From Candidatus Pelagibacter sp. (lineage in GTDB: Bacteria; Pseudomonadota; Alphaproteobacteria; Pelagibacterales; Pelagibacteraceae): 7,400 bases of DNA. The notes beneath the pieces were generated by a model. That model made no database searches. It was not told the origin of the DNA and saw nothing but the letters and a program-made list of their open reading frames with translations. The stretch is taken from the NCBI GenBank assembly GCA_028101445.1, contig JAOHKR010000026.1, positions 1 through 7,400 of the forward strand, in the 5' to 3' direction. The translations under genes were made by a program, and so were the position numbers. Shown piece by piece: positions 1-6,294 of the stretch; positions within the stretch are counted from its first letter, which is position 1; each line of letters begins with the position of its first letter.

Positions 1-617
1 CTAAATATAAAACTGTAAAATTTGGAAATAATGTTTTAGTAGGAAAAAATGTTAAAATCGGTAAAAATTCAATAATAGGTTCAAATACTATTATAGAACA
101 AAATGTTGAAATCGGAGAAGGGTGTGTAATTGGTTCTGGTGTAATTATCAAGAATTCAATAATAGATAAAAAAGTTGTGGTACAGGATAATTGTAAAATA
201 GGTCAAAAGGGATTTGGTTTTATACCATTAAAAAACCAAAATATTAAATTTCCACATATTGGTAAAGTTATTATTAAAAGCTTTGTCGAGATTGCTTCAG
301 GATGTACAATTGATAGAGGATCAGTAGATGATACAATTATAGGCAATAATACTTATTTAGATAACCAAGTTCATGTAGCTCACAATGTTCAAATTGGCGA
401 TAATTGTATGATTGCCGGTCAAGTCGGATTTGCAGGAAGCTCTATTATCGGCAACAATGTTTCTATTGGTGGCCAAGCAGGCATCTCTGGCCATTTAAAA
501 ATTGGCAATAATGTTAAAATTGGTGGTGGCAGTGGTGTTATAAAAGATATTGAAGATAATCAAATTGTTATGGGATATCCCGCAGTGTCCCTTAAAGAAT
601 TTTTAAAAAATAAATAA
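1..617 (+). CDS. lpxD: UDP-3-O-acylglucosamine N-acyltransferase LpxD (5' partial)
   Basis: LpxD adds the N-linked 3-hydroxyacyl chain from acyl-ACP to UDP-3-O-acylglucosamine, the third step of lipid A synthesis, at the cytoplasmic side of the inner membrane. The frame is open from base 3 with no stop upstream, so the gene begins outside the window; 204 residues are visible of roughly 340 usual, and the N-terminal uridine-binding domain is missing. The visible part is a left-handed beta helix of hexapeptide repeats ([IV]-G-x-N-x-x pattern) with the LpxD signature IGQKGFGF near bases 198-221. The His of VAHNV (bases 381-383) matches the catalytic His239 of E. coli LpxD, and the His of SGHLKIG (bases 492-494) matches its His276. 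The GTG at 177 lies inside the helix domain and is not the start. The stop is 2 nt before fabZ. Distinguished from LpxA by the FGF signature, the GYPA tail and the lpxD-fabZ-lpxA order. Confidence 0.95.
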   Translation, partial: KYKTVKFGNNVLVGKNVKIGKNSIIGSNTIIEQNVEIGEGCVIGSGVIIKNSIIDKKVVVQDNCKIGQKGFGFIPLKNQNIKFPHIGKVIIKSFVEIASGCTIDRGSVDDTIIGNNTYLDNQVHVAHNVQIGDNCMIAGQVGFAGSSIIGNNVSIGGQAGISGHLKIGNNVKIGGGSGVIKDIEDNQIVMGYPAVSLKEFLKNK

Positions 618-619
618 AT

Positions 620-1075
620 ATGAATGAAACTGAAATAGATAAAAAAAAGATTGAAAGTTTACTACCTCACAGGCAGCCCATGCTGTTAATAGATAAATTA
701 ATTAATATTGTTCCTTTAAAATCTGCAACTGCAATAATGTATGTTAAAAAAAATGGTTTCTATGTGCAAGGTCACTTTCCAGGTCAACCAGTAATGCCAG
801 GAGTTTTAATTGTTGAAGCATTTGGACAAGCAGCTGCTGCTTTAACAGCCCATGGAATTGATCCTAAAGAGTATGCTAACAAATTAGTTTATTTAATGGG
901 TGTTGATAAAGCTAGATTTAGAAGTCCTGTAATACCTGATTGTGAACTACATTTAGAAATTGAAGCAGTAAGATCTCATGGAAGAGTATGGAAATACAAA
1001 GGCACGGCAAAAGTTGATGATAAGAGAATGGCTGATGCAGAGTGGTCAGCAACGATAGTGGATCGAAAAAAATGA
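620..1075 (+). CDS. fabZ: 3-hydroxyacyl-[acyl-carrier-protein] dehydratase FabZ
   Basis: FabZ removes water from 3-hydroxyacyl-ACP to give trans-2-enoyl-ACP in cytoplasmic fatty acid elongation. It competes with LpxA and LpxD for the same hydroxyacyl-ACP pool, which is the usual explanation for its place between those genes. The 151-residue product is the normal length. It has the N-terminal LLPHRQPMLLID motif (residues 14-25) and the hot-dog-fold active site, with catalytic His52 in GHFPGQPVMPGV and Glu66 in VEAFGQ. This separates it from FabA, which is longer. The ATG at 620 gives the family N-terminus and lies 2 nt after the lpxD stop; no convincing Shine-Dalgarno sequence precedes it, so coupling to lpxD translation is likely. 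Its TGA overlaps the ATG of lpxA. Confidence 0.97.
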   Translation: MNETEIDKKKIESLLPHRQPMLLIDKLINIVPLKSATAIMYVKKNGFYVQGHFPGQPVMPGVLIVEAFGQAAAALTAHGIDPKEYANKLVYLMGVDKARFRSPVIPDCELHLEIEAVRSHGRVWKYKGTAKVDDKRMADAEWSATIVDRKK

Positions 1076-1851
1076 TCCACAAATCAAGCGTTATAGACAT
1101 TAACGCAAAAATTTCAAAAAATGTAAAAATAGGTCCATTTTGTTATATAGGTCCAGAAGTACAGCTCGATGAAAATGTTGAATTAATATCTAATGTACAT
1201 ATAGAAGGAAATACTAAAATAGGAAATGGAACAAAAATATATCCATTTTCAAGTATTGGAACCAATCCTCAAGATTTAAAGTACAACAATGAAAAAAATT
1301 ATACAATTATAGGAAACAATAATACTATAAGAGAATACGTAACAATAAATCCTGGGACAGCAGGTGGTGGTTCAAAAACTATTATTGGAAATAACTGTCT
1401 GTTTATGATTTCATCACATGTAGCCCATGATTGTAAAATCGGAAATAATGTAATAATCGCAAACAACGTCCCTCTAGGTGGACATGTAACAATAGAAGAT
1501 TCTGTTGTTATCGGTGGAAATTCGGCAGTTCAACAATTTACTAGGATCGGAAGATTAGCAATGATAGGAGGTATGACAGGAGTATTGAAAGATGTAATTC
1601 CTTTTGGATTATCAATAGGTAATAGAAATTATTTGCAAGGATTAAATTTGATTGGTTTAAGACGAAAAAAATATGAAAATAAAAAAATTATGGGTTTAGA
1701 TAAAGCTTATAAAGAAATTTTTTCATCAAAAAATCTTCATGAAAACCTTGAAAAAATTAATGGTGAACACAAGGGCAATGAACTAGTAAACGAAGTTATA
1801 TCCTTTATAGAAAAAGATAAAAAAAGACCTATTTGTTCACCGCAAAGTTAA
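1072..1851 (+). CDS. lpxA: acyl-ACP--UDP-N-acetylglucosamine O-acyltransferase LpxA
   Basis: LpxA catalyses the first step of lipid A synthesis, moving a 3-hydroxyacyl chain from ACP to the 3-position of UDP-GlcNAc. The start at 1072 is chosen because MIHKSSVID matches the family N-terminus (E. coli MIDKSAFVH) and because it forms an ATGA overlap with fabZ; an in-frame GTG at 1042 would add ten foreign residues. Length is 259 residues against 262 in E. coli. Hexapeptide repeats fill the first two thirds, followed by a helical C-terminal domain from about residue 190. His119 in SSHVAHDC matches catalytic His125 of E. coli, and His138 in GGHVTI matches His144. The position of E. coli His160 is Gln154 (AVQQF instead of AVHQF). 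Gly167 aligns with Gly173, the residue that lets E. coli LpxA accept a C14 chain, so a C14 preference is inferred. The stop is 7 nt before lpxI. Confidence 0.96.
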   Translation: MIHKSSVIDINAKISKNVKIGPFCYIGPEVQLDENVELISNVHIEGNTKIGNGTKIYPFSSIGTNPQDLKYNNEKNYTIIGNNNTIREYVTINPGTAGGGSKTIIGNNCLFMISSHVAHDCKIGNNVIIANNVPLGGHVTIEDSVVIGGNSAVQQFTRIGRLAMIGGMTGVLKDVIPFGLSIGNRNYLQGLNLIGLRRKKYENKKIMGLDKAYKEIFSSKNLHENLEKINGEHKGNELVNEVISFIEKDKKRPICSPQS

Positions 1852-1858
1852 AATAATT

Positions 1859-2641
1859 ATGATTGGGCTTATTTTTGGAGAGACGGATTTTCCAAAACAA
1901 ATCTTAAAAAAAATAAAAAAAAAAGAAAAGTATTTTATAATAGATCTAACAAAAACCAATGTTTTTAAGAAAGATAGAAATTCTTACCCAGTATCCATTG
2001 GTCAATTTGGAAAAATAATAAACATATTAAAAAAACAAAACTGTAAGAAAGTTTTATTTGCTGGAAAAGTAAATAAACCAAATTTTTCTAAATTAAAATT
2101 AGATTTTAAAGGTATTTATTACATGCCTAGAATAATCAAGAGTTCTAAATTAGGTGATGCCGCTATATTAAAAGAAGTAATAAAAATATTAAAGAAAGAA
2201 AAAATTAACACAGTAAGTTCAACAATTTTTACTCCAGAACTTAGTTTGAAAAAAGGTAGTTATTCGAAAACAAGACCTAATATTCAAAATAAAAAAGACA
2301 TTAATAAATCTATTAAAGCATTAACGAAGACAAGACCTTATAGTTATAGCCAAGGAGCCGTATCTAGAGATAATAAAGTTATTGCTATTGAAGGTGAAGG
2401 AGGAACACAAAAAATGCTTAAAAATATTAAAAATAAAGGCAATGGTGTTTTAGTTAAATTCCCCAAAAAAAAACAGGATATGCGAGTTGATCTACCAACA
2501 ATTGGTTTAAATACACTCAAACAATGTAAAAAAGCTGGTCTCAAAGGAATAGTTTTAAAACATAAAAAAAATATTCTATTAGATAAAAAAAAATGCATTC
2601 AATACGCAAACAAAAATAAAATGTTTATTTTAGTAAAATGA
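1859..2641 (+). CDS. lpxI: UDP-2,3-diacylglucosamine diphosphatase LpxI (DUF1009)
   Basis: LpxI hydrolyses UDP-2,3-diacylglucosamine to lipid X (2,3-diacylglucosamine 1-phosphate) and UMP. It replaces LpxH in most Alphaproteobacteria and is unrelated to it in sequence. The 260-residue length fits the family. Features seen: an N-terminal MIGLIFGETDFP segment, VLFAGKVNKP near residues 65-73, LGDAAIL with Asp100, the SQGAVSRDNKVIAIEG core (164-179), and the C-terminal QDMRVDLPTIG (206-216), whose Asp211 is probably the essential aspartate described in Caulobacter LpxI. The family's usual EGTD sequence reads GGTQ here (181-184). The first 60 residues are very Lys-rich and are encoded across A8 and A10 runs (1906-1913, 1915-1924). 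The ATG at 1859 follows lpxA by 7 nt; the stop overlaps the next start by 4 nt. Position between lpxA and lpxB supports the call. Confidence 0.93.
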   Translation: MIGLIFGETDFPKQILKKIKKKEKYFIIDLTKTNVFKKDRNSYPVSIGQFGKIINILKKQNCKKVLFAGKVNKPNFSKLKLDFKGIYYMPRIIKSSKLGDAAILKEVIKILKKEKINTVSSTIFTPELSLKKGSYSKTRPNIQNKKDINKSIKALTKTRPYSYSQGAVSRDNKVIAIEGEGGTQKMLKNIKNKGNGVLVKFPKKKQDMRVDLPTIGLNTLKQCKKAGLKGIVLKHKKNILLDKKKCIQYANKNKMFILVK

Positions 2642-3705
2642 AGCATATAATTTTTTTTTTCTTAATTTATTTAACACAATTTTTAAATTTAAGTTCTAAT
2701 GAACCAAAATTTGAGGAATTAATTAAAGGCTTAAAAAACCCATGGAGTCTGTCATTTGTAACAGATGACAATATTTTAATTACAGAAAAATCAGGAAATT
2801 TATTAAAGATTAATTTAGCGAATAAAAAGATAAAAAAATTAACTCATAATCTAAATATATTAGAGGATGGGCAAGGAGGACTGTTAGAAGTTTTATATAA
2901 AAATGATGAAATATATGTTTCTTATTCAGAGAACAGGGGAGATGGAAAATCAAGCACATCTGTAGCTAAGGCACCAATAAAGGATAAAGATTTAAAATTC
3001 AAAAATATATTCAGATCGGAACCACCAATAAATTCTGGTTATCACTTTGGCTCAAGATTAGTGATTAAAGGTGATTATCTTTTTATTACAGCTGGTGAAA
3101 GAGGTGAAGGTATGATAGCGCAAGACCCAAAAAAACATCCTGGAAGTATTATTAGGATACATTTGGATGGATCGATACCATCAAACAATCCTAAGTATGA
3201 AGATAAAAAAAATTGGCTACCAGAAATTTATCAAATAGGCGTAAGAAATCCACAAGGAATGTCCTTATCTCCTTTTGATGGAAATATTTATATAACAAAT
3301 CATGGTGCCAAAGGGGGTGATTGGTTTGGCGTTGTTAAAAAAAGTGAAAATTACGGATGGAAAATTTTAGGATGGGGAGGAACAAATTATACAGGTAGTA
3401 AAATTGGTCCAAAATGGAAACCAGGATTTACAAAAGCTATTAAATATTGGGTTCCATCTATAGCGGTAAGTTCAATGGTTATTTATAAAGGTAAAGAATT
3501 TCAAGAGTGGAATGGAGACGCTTTAATTACATCTCTTAAAGATCAGTCATTAAGAAAAATAAAATTTAAAGATAATAATCTTATAAAAGAAGATATTATT
3601 TTTAAGAACATTATTGGAAGAATTAGAGATATAGAAATACAAAATAAAACAGGTGAAATATTTTTTTTAACAGATCAAGGTTCTTTATGGAGATTGTATA
3701 AGTGA
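2638..3705 (+). CDS. Secreted PQQ-dependent sugar dehydrogenase-like protein (glucose/sorbosone dehydrogenase family)
   Basis: This protein resembles soluble aldose sugar dehydrogenases (E. coli YliI/Asd, PF07995), six-bladed beta-propellers that oxidise sugars in the periplasm with PQQ and calcium. The 355 residues begin with a likely signal peptide (MKH, hydrophobic 4-18, then LSSNEP), so a periplasmic or lipid-facing location is expected. Family landmarks in order: NPWSLSF (34-40), GQGGLLEV (78-85), YHFGSRLV (135-142) with His136 at the place of the catalytic base, GSIIRIHLDG (169-178), and IGVRNPQGM (200-208) with Arg203. The normally conserved GGDE[IVL]N reads GGDWFG here, so cofactor binding or activity may differ. 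The gene shares 4 nt with lpxI upstream and 4 nt with lpxB downstream, so it is translated with the lipid A enzymes. A T10 run at 2651-2660 lies in the signal peptide codons. The family is secure; substrate and activity are unknown. Confidence 0.85.
   Translation: MKHIIFFFLIYLTQFLNLSSNEPKFEELIKGLKNPWSLSFVTDDNILITEKSGNLLKINLANKKIKKLTHNLNILEDGQGGLLEVLYKNDEIYVSYSENRGDGKSSTSVAKAPIKDKDLKFKNIFRSEPPINSGYHFGSRLVIKGDYLFITAGERGEGMIAQDPKKHPGSIIRIHLDGSIPSNNPKYEDKKNWLPEIYQIGVRNPQGMSLSPFDGNIYITNHGAKGGDWFGVVKKSENYGWKILGWGGTNYTGSKIGPKWKPGFTKAIKYWVPSIAVSSMVIYKGKEFQEWNGDALITSLKDQSLRKIKFKDNNLIKEDIIFKNIIGRIRDIEIQNKTGEIFFLTDQGSLWRLYK
2651..2660. repeat. T10 homopolymer in the signal-peptide codons of the sugar dehydrogenase-like gene
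   Basis: Ten consecutive T bases encode part of the Ile-Phe-Phe-Phe stretch at codons 5-8. Reading the flanks by hand, loss of one T gives a stop directly after the run (ttt tct taa), and gain of one gives a stop at the TAA about 13 codons later. The tract could therefore switch the gene off by slippage. It is also the kind of run that is simply common in AT-rich genomes, and Phe-rich signal peptides favour it. Confidence 0.6.
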
Positions 3706-4814
3706 AAAAGATTTTTATTTTAACAGGAGAAGCTTCAGGAGACAAGTTGGCATCAAAAGCCATTAGTGACTTAAAAAAAATAAATCCTAATATAGAATAT
3801 TTATCAGTCGGTGGAGAAAACCTTAAAAGGATAGGAATTAACTCTATTTATGATTTGAAAGAAATAACTTACTTAGGTTTTACTAGCGTTTTTTTAAATA
3901 TATTTAAAATTAAAAAAAAAATAAATGAAACTGTAACAGCAATTGAAGAATTTAAACCTGAAATTTTATTTACAGTCGATAGCCCTGATTTTACACTAAG
4001 GGTAGCAGAAATAGTTAAAAAAAATAATCCTAGAATAAAAACAATTCATTATGTTGCTCCACAGGTTTGGGTATGGAGAGAAGGTAGGCTTAAAAAAATT
4101 AAAAAATTTATTGATCATATTTTATTACTTTTTAATTTTGAAAAACCTTATTTTGATAAAGAAAATATTAGTAATGAGTTTGTAGGTCATCCCTTGCTGG
4201 ATAATGCAACGGGAGGAGGGATTGATATAAATCAAATTCTAGAAAAAAATAATGCTGTAATTTCTGTTTTTCCTGGAAGTCGTAAATCCGAATTAGAAGT
4301 TTTGACACCAATTATATTAGACTTTATAAAACTTATGAATAAAAAGTATGATGATTTTACTTTCGTTTTTCATTCAACAAAGGAATATTCCAGTTTAATT
4401 CAAACATATATTAAAAAATATAATTTAAATAATTGTGAAGTTATTAGTGATAATAAGATAAAGTCACATATACTTAAAAAATCAGTATTTGCTGTTTCAA
4501 AATCTGGGACGGTTTCACTTGAAATATGTAATGCAAAAATTCCATCTATAATTCTTTATAAAATGGGATTAATAAATTTTTTATTAATAAAAATGCTAGT
4601 TAAAGTTAAATACGCAAATATAATAAATATTGCCGCGAATGATGAAATCATTCCTGAGCTTTTGCAATCAAACTGTAATCCAAAAAAAATATTTGAATAT
4701 GTTTCTGATTTTTTAGATAATCCTGAAAAAATTAATTCTCAAATTAAAAAAACACAATTAATAATAAATATTCAAATAATCTTAAAACAAAAAAACTTTC
4801 ATCAACGCAAGTAG
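3702..4814 (+). CDS. lpxB: Lipid-A-disaccharide synthase LpxB (C-terminus apparently frameshifted)
   Basis: LpxB joins lipid X to UDP-2,3-diacylglucosamine to form the beta-1,6 lipid A disaccharide, as a peripheral inner-membrane GT-B (GT19) glycosyltransferase. The GTG at 3702 overlaps the previous stop and gives the family N-terminus with LTGEASGD (7-14). Other landmarks: GGENLKRIG (37-45), SPDF (94-97, Asp96 at the essential E. coli Asp98 position), HYVAPQVWVW (116-125), GHPLLD (162-167), FPGSRKSE (190-197) and the donor-site SGTVSLE (268-274). Family similarity runs to about residue 350 (PEKINSQIKK). The last residues of this frame, ending FHQRK, do not look like an LpxB tail, while the -1 frame continues to a TGA at 4844-4846 with a normal-looking end. 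One missing A in an A7 run (4746-4752 or 4789-4795) would explain this and give 381 residues. Function is probably retained, since only the last helix is affected. Confidence 0.93.
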   Translation: MKKIFILTGEASGDKLASKAISDLKKINPNIEYLSVGGENLKRIGINSIYDLKEITYLGFTSVFLNIFKIKKKINETVTAIEEFKPEILFTVDSPDFTLRVAEIVKKNNPRIKTIHYVAPQVWVWREGRLKKIKKFIDHILLLFNFEKPYFDKENISNEFVGHPLLDNATGGGIDINQILEKNNAVISVFPGSRKSELEVLTPIILDFIKLMNKKYDDFTFVFHSTKEYSSLIQTYIKKYNLNNCEVISDNKIKSHILKKSVFAVSKSGTVSLEICNAKIPSIILYKMGLINFLLIKMLVKVKYANIINIAANDEIIPELLQSNCNPKKIFEYVSDFLDNPEKINSQIKKTQLIINIQIILKQKNFHQRK

Positions 4815-4846
4815 CTATATCGTTAAACAATTTTTTAAATAAATGA
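4746..4846 (+). other. Out-of-frame C-terminal tail of lpxB (-1 frame)
   Basis: Codons in the frame of 4751, 4754 and so on read open from the first A7 run to TGA at 4844-4846. The last part translates as LSSTQVAISLNNFLNK, which has the S-x-x-x-A-x-x-x-x-x-FL spacing usual at LpxB ends. The TGA overlaps the ATG of the next gene at 4843 as ATGA, the same junction type seen at fabZ-lpxA, lpxI-dehydrogenase and dehydrogenase-lpxB. With the frame as written, a 28-nt gap follows lpxB instead. Two A7 runs (4746-4752, 4789-4795) are the candidate slip points. A sequencing or assembly error, a real deletion, or polymerase/ribosome slippage on poly-A cannot be told apart from the sequence. Confidence 0.8.
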
Positions 4847-5769
4847 TAGTTTTTACTCATAATGACTGTCTTAAAAAATTTAATGGCCAAAATCATCCAG
4901 AAAGAAAAGAAAGATTAGATAGTGTTATTAATTCATTGAAATCTACATCGGAATTAGAAGTTAATTTTAAAGAGGCACCATTGGCTAAAATGAATGAAAT
5001 TATATTAGTCCACCCAAAAGAACATATTGAAAAAATATTTAGCAATATTCCTACAGAAGGACTCACGGGTATAGAAAAAGAACCCTATGCTGATACCTTA
5101 TTATGCCCAGATAGTAGGAATGCAATTTTAAGATCTTGTGGCGCAGGTATTGCTGCAGTTGATGAACTTATGTTACATAATGAAAGAATTTTTTGTGCTA
5201 CAAGGCCCCCAGGTCATCACGCTGAAACTATAAGAGCAAATGGCTTTTGTTTTATTAATAATATTGCTGTTGCTGCAAGATATTTGCAAAAAAAGTATAA
5301 AATCAAAAAAGTTGCAATTATTGATTTTGATGTACATCACGGTAATGGCACCCAAGAAATATTTTATAATGACAAATCAGTAGCATACGCCTCATCACAT
5401 GAATTTCCTTTATTTCCAGGAACAGGTGCGGAAAGTGAAACGGGCGTAGGAAACATTTTTAATGCTCCAATAAAATCAGGAACAAGTGGAATTGAATTTC
5501 TTCAAATATTTGAAAAAAAGATTTTAAAACCTATAGATAAATTTAAACCAGAAGTTATACTTATTTCAGCAGGTTTTGACGCTCATACCAGAGACCCTTT
5601 AGCAAATATTGAATTAGAGTCTACAGATTATTTTAAAATAACAAAAAAAATTGTTGAATTGGCTGATATGCACTCAAAAGGAAGAATAATCTCTTTTTTT
5701 GAAGGTGGTTACGATCTTCAAGCTTTGTCCGAAAGTGCAAAAGAACACTTAATTGCTTTAAAAAAATAA
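4843..5769 (+). CDS. Histone deacetylase family (class II-like) zinc amidohydrolase
   Basis: The protein belongs to the arginase/deacetylase superfamily, whose bacterial members remove acyl groups from lysine side chains, polyamines or other amides. The 308 residues are typical. Seen in the sequence: NHPERKERL (17-25), the His-His charge-relay pair 125-126 in RPPGHHAE, zinc ligands Asp163 and His165 in DFDVHHGNGT, the third zinc ligand Asp246 in SAGFDAH, and catalytic Tyr290 in EGGYD. All catalytic residues are therefore present. No signal peptide is seen, so it should be cytoplasmic. The ATG at 4843 forms an ATGA overlap with the out-of-frame end of lpxB, so it is probably the next gene of the same operon. 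The substrate cannot be read from the sequence: AcuC-like protein deacetylase, acetylpolyamine amidohydrolase and general HDAC-like enzyme are all open. It is not LpxC, the lipid A deacetylase, which has an unrelated fold. Confidence 0.93.
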   Translation: MIVFTHNDCLKKFNGQNHPERKERLDSVINSLKSTSELEVNFKEAPLAKMNEIILVHPKEHIEKIFSNIPTEGLTGIEKEPYADTLLCPDSRNAILRSCGAGIAAVDELMLHNERIFCATRPPGHHAETIRANGFCFINNIAVAARYLQKKYKIKKVAIIDFDVHHGNGTQEIFYNDKSVAYASSHEFPLFPGTGAESETGVGNIFNAPIKSGTSGIEFLQIFEKKILKPIDKFKPEVILISAGFDAHTRDPLANIELESTDYFKITKKIVELADMHSKGRIISFFEGGYDLQALSESAKEHLIALKK

Positions 5770-5791
5770 AAAATATATTAAAATTAAACTT

Positions 5792-6250
5792 ATGAAAATT
5801 TATAAAAGAAAATTTTTGAGATTAATTGGACTATCAATTTTTTCTTTAATTCTACCCATCAATTATTTGCTTGCATCAGCAAAAAAAATTATTAACCCTA
5901 ATTTATCAAATCAACAAAAAAATGTAATGTTCAATGAAGGTACAGAGAGGCCTTATTCAAGTGATTTATTGAATGAAAAAAGAAAAGGATTTTATCACTG
6001 TGCTAATTGTGGGAACAAGCTTTTTGCTTCAAATTCTAAATTTGACAGTGGAACAGGCTGGCCATCATTTTCAGAGGCTTTGCCAGGAGCTTTTAAAACT
6101 AAAACGGACAACTCTTTTGGGATGGAGCGCGTTGAATATCATTGTGCTAATTGTGGAGCCCATCACGGACATGTTTTTAATGATGGACCAAGAGAATCAG
6201 GTAAAAGATTTTGTAGTAATGGTTTATGTTTAATCTTTAGACCTGAATAA
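5792..6250 (+). CDS. msrB: Peptide-methionine (R)-S-oxide reductase MsrB, exported
   Basis: MsrB reduces methionine-R-sulfoxide in proteins. The 152 residues contain an N-terminal hydrophobic segment (about 11-27, ending LLASA) after KRKFLR, so export is likely; KRKFL resembles a Tat signal with Lys-Arg in place of twin Arg, but an ordinary Sec signal or membrane anchor is possible. The catalytic domain has the two zinc-binding CxxC pairs (Cys70/73 in HCANCGNKLF and Cys118/121 in HCANCGAHHGH), FDSGTGWPSF (84-93), HVFNDGP (127-133) and the catalytic Cys141 in RFCSNG. The position that holds the resolving Cys in many MsrBs (SGCGWPSF) is Thr88; Cys146, five residues after the catalytic Cys, is the only other Cys. 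The gene follows the deacetylase-like gene by 22 nt, without a visible promoter between them, and precedes a terminator-like hairpin, so it may be the last gene of the operon. A role in repairing oxidised envelope proteins is inferred. Confidence 0.94.
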   Translation: MKIYKRKFLRLIGLSIFSLILPINYLLASAKKIINPNLSNQQKNVMFNEGTERPYSSDLLNEKRKGFYHCANCGNKLFASNSKFDSGTGWPSFSEALPGAFKTKTDNSFGMERVEYHCANCGAHHGHVFNDGPRESGKRFCSNGLCLIFRPE

Positions 6251-6267
6251 ATTAAAAACTCTTCTAT

Positions 6268-6293
6268 AAAACCAAGGTATATGTGGTTTTTTT
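6268..6293 (+). terminator. Probable rho-independent terminator after msrB
   Basis: A 7-bp stem, AAAACCA (6268-6274) with TGGTTTT (6284-6290), encloses a 9-nt loop and runs into seven T bases (6287-6293). It starts 17 nt after the msrB stop. The stem is short and has only two G-C pairs, but such weak hairpins are common in AT-rich genomes. It would end the transcript carrying the lpx genes, the deacetylase-like gene and msrB. Confidence 0.6.
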
Positions 6294-6294
6294 G

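Noticed and set aside
1042..1071. In-frame GTG at 1042 as an upstream start of lpxA
   Set aside because: It would add ten residues not found in LpxA and a 34-nt overlap with fabZ; the ATG at 1072 matches the family N-terminus and the ATGA junction.
4843..5769. Deacetylase-like gene as a replacement for LpxC
   Set aside because: It carries HDAC-family motifs, not LpxC ones; lpxC normally lies in the cell division cluster outside this kind of region, and nothing here shows it is missing.
5973..6233. Second plus-strand open frame inside msrB
   Set aside because: It overlaps the conserved MsrB domain in another frame, and MsrB motifs explain the sequence fully.
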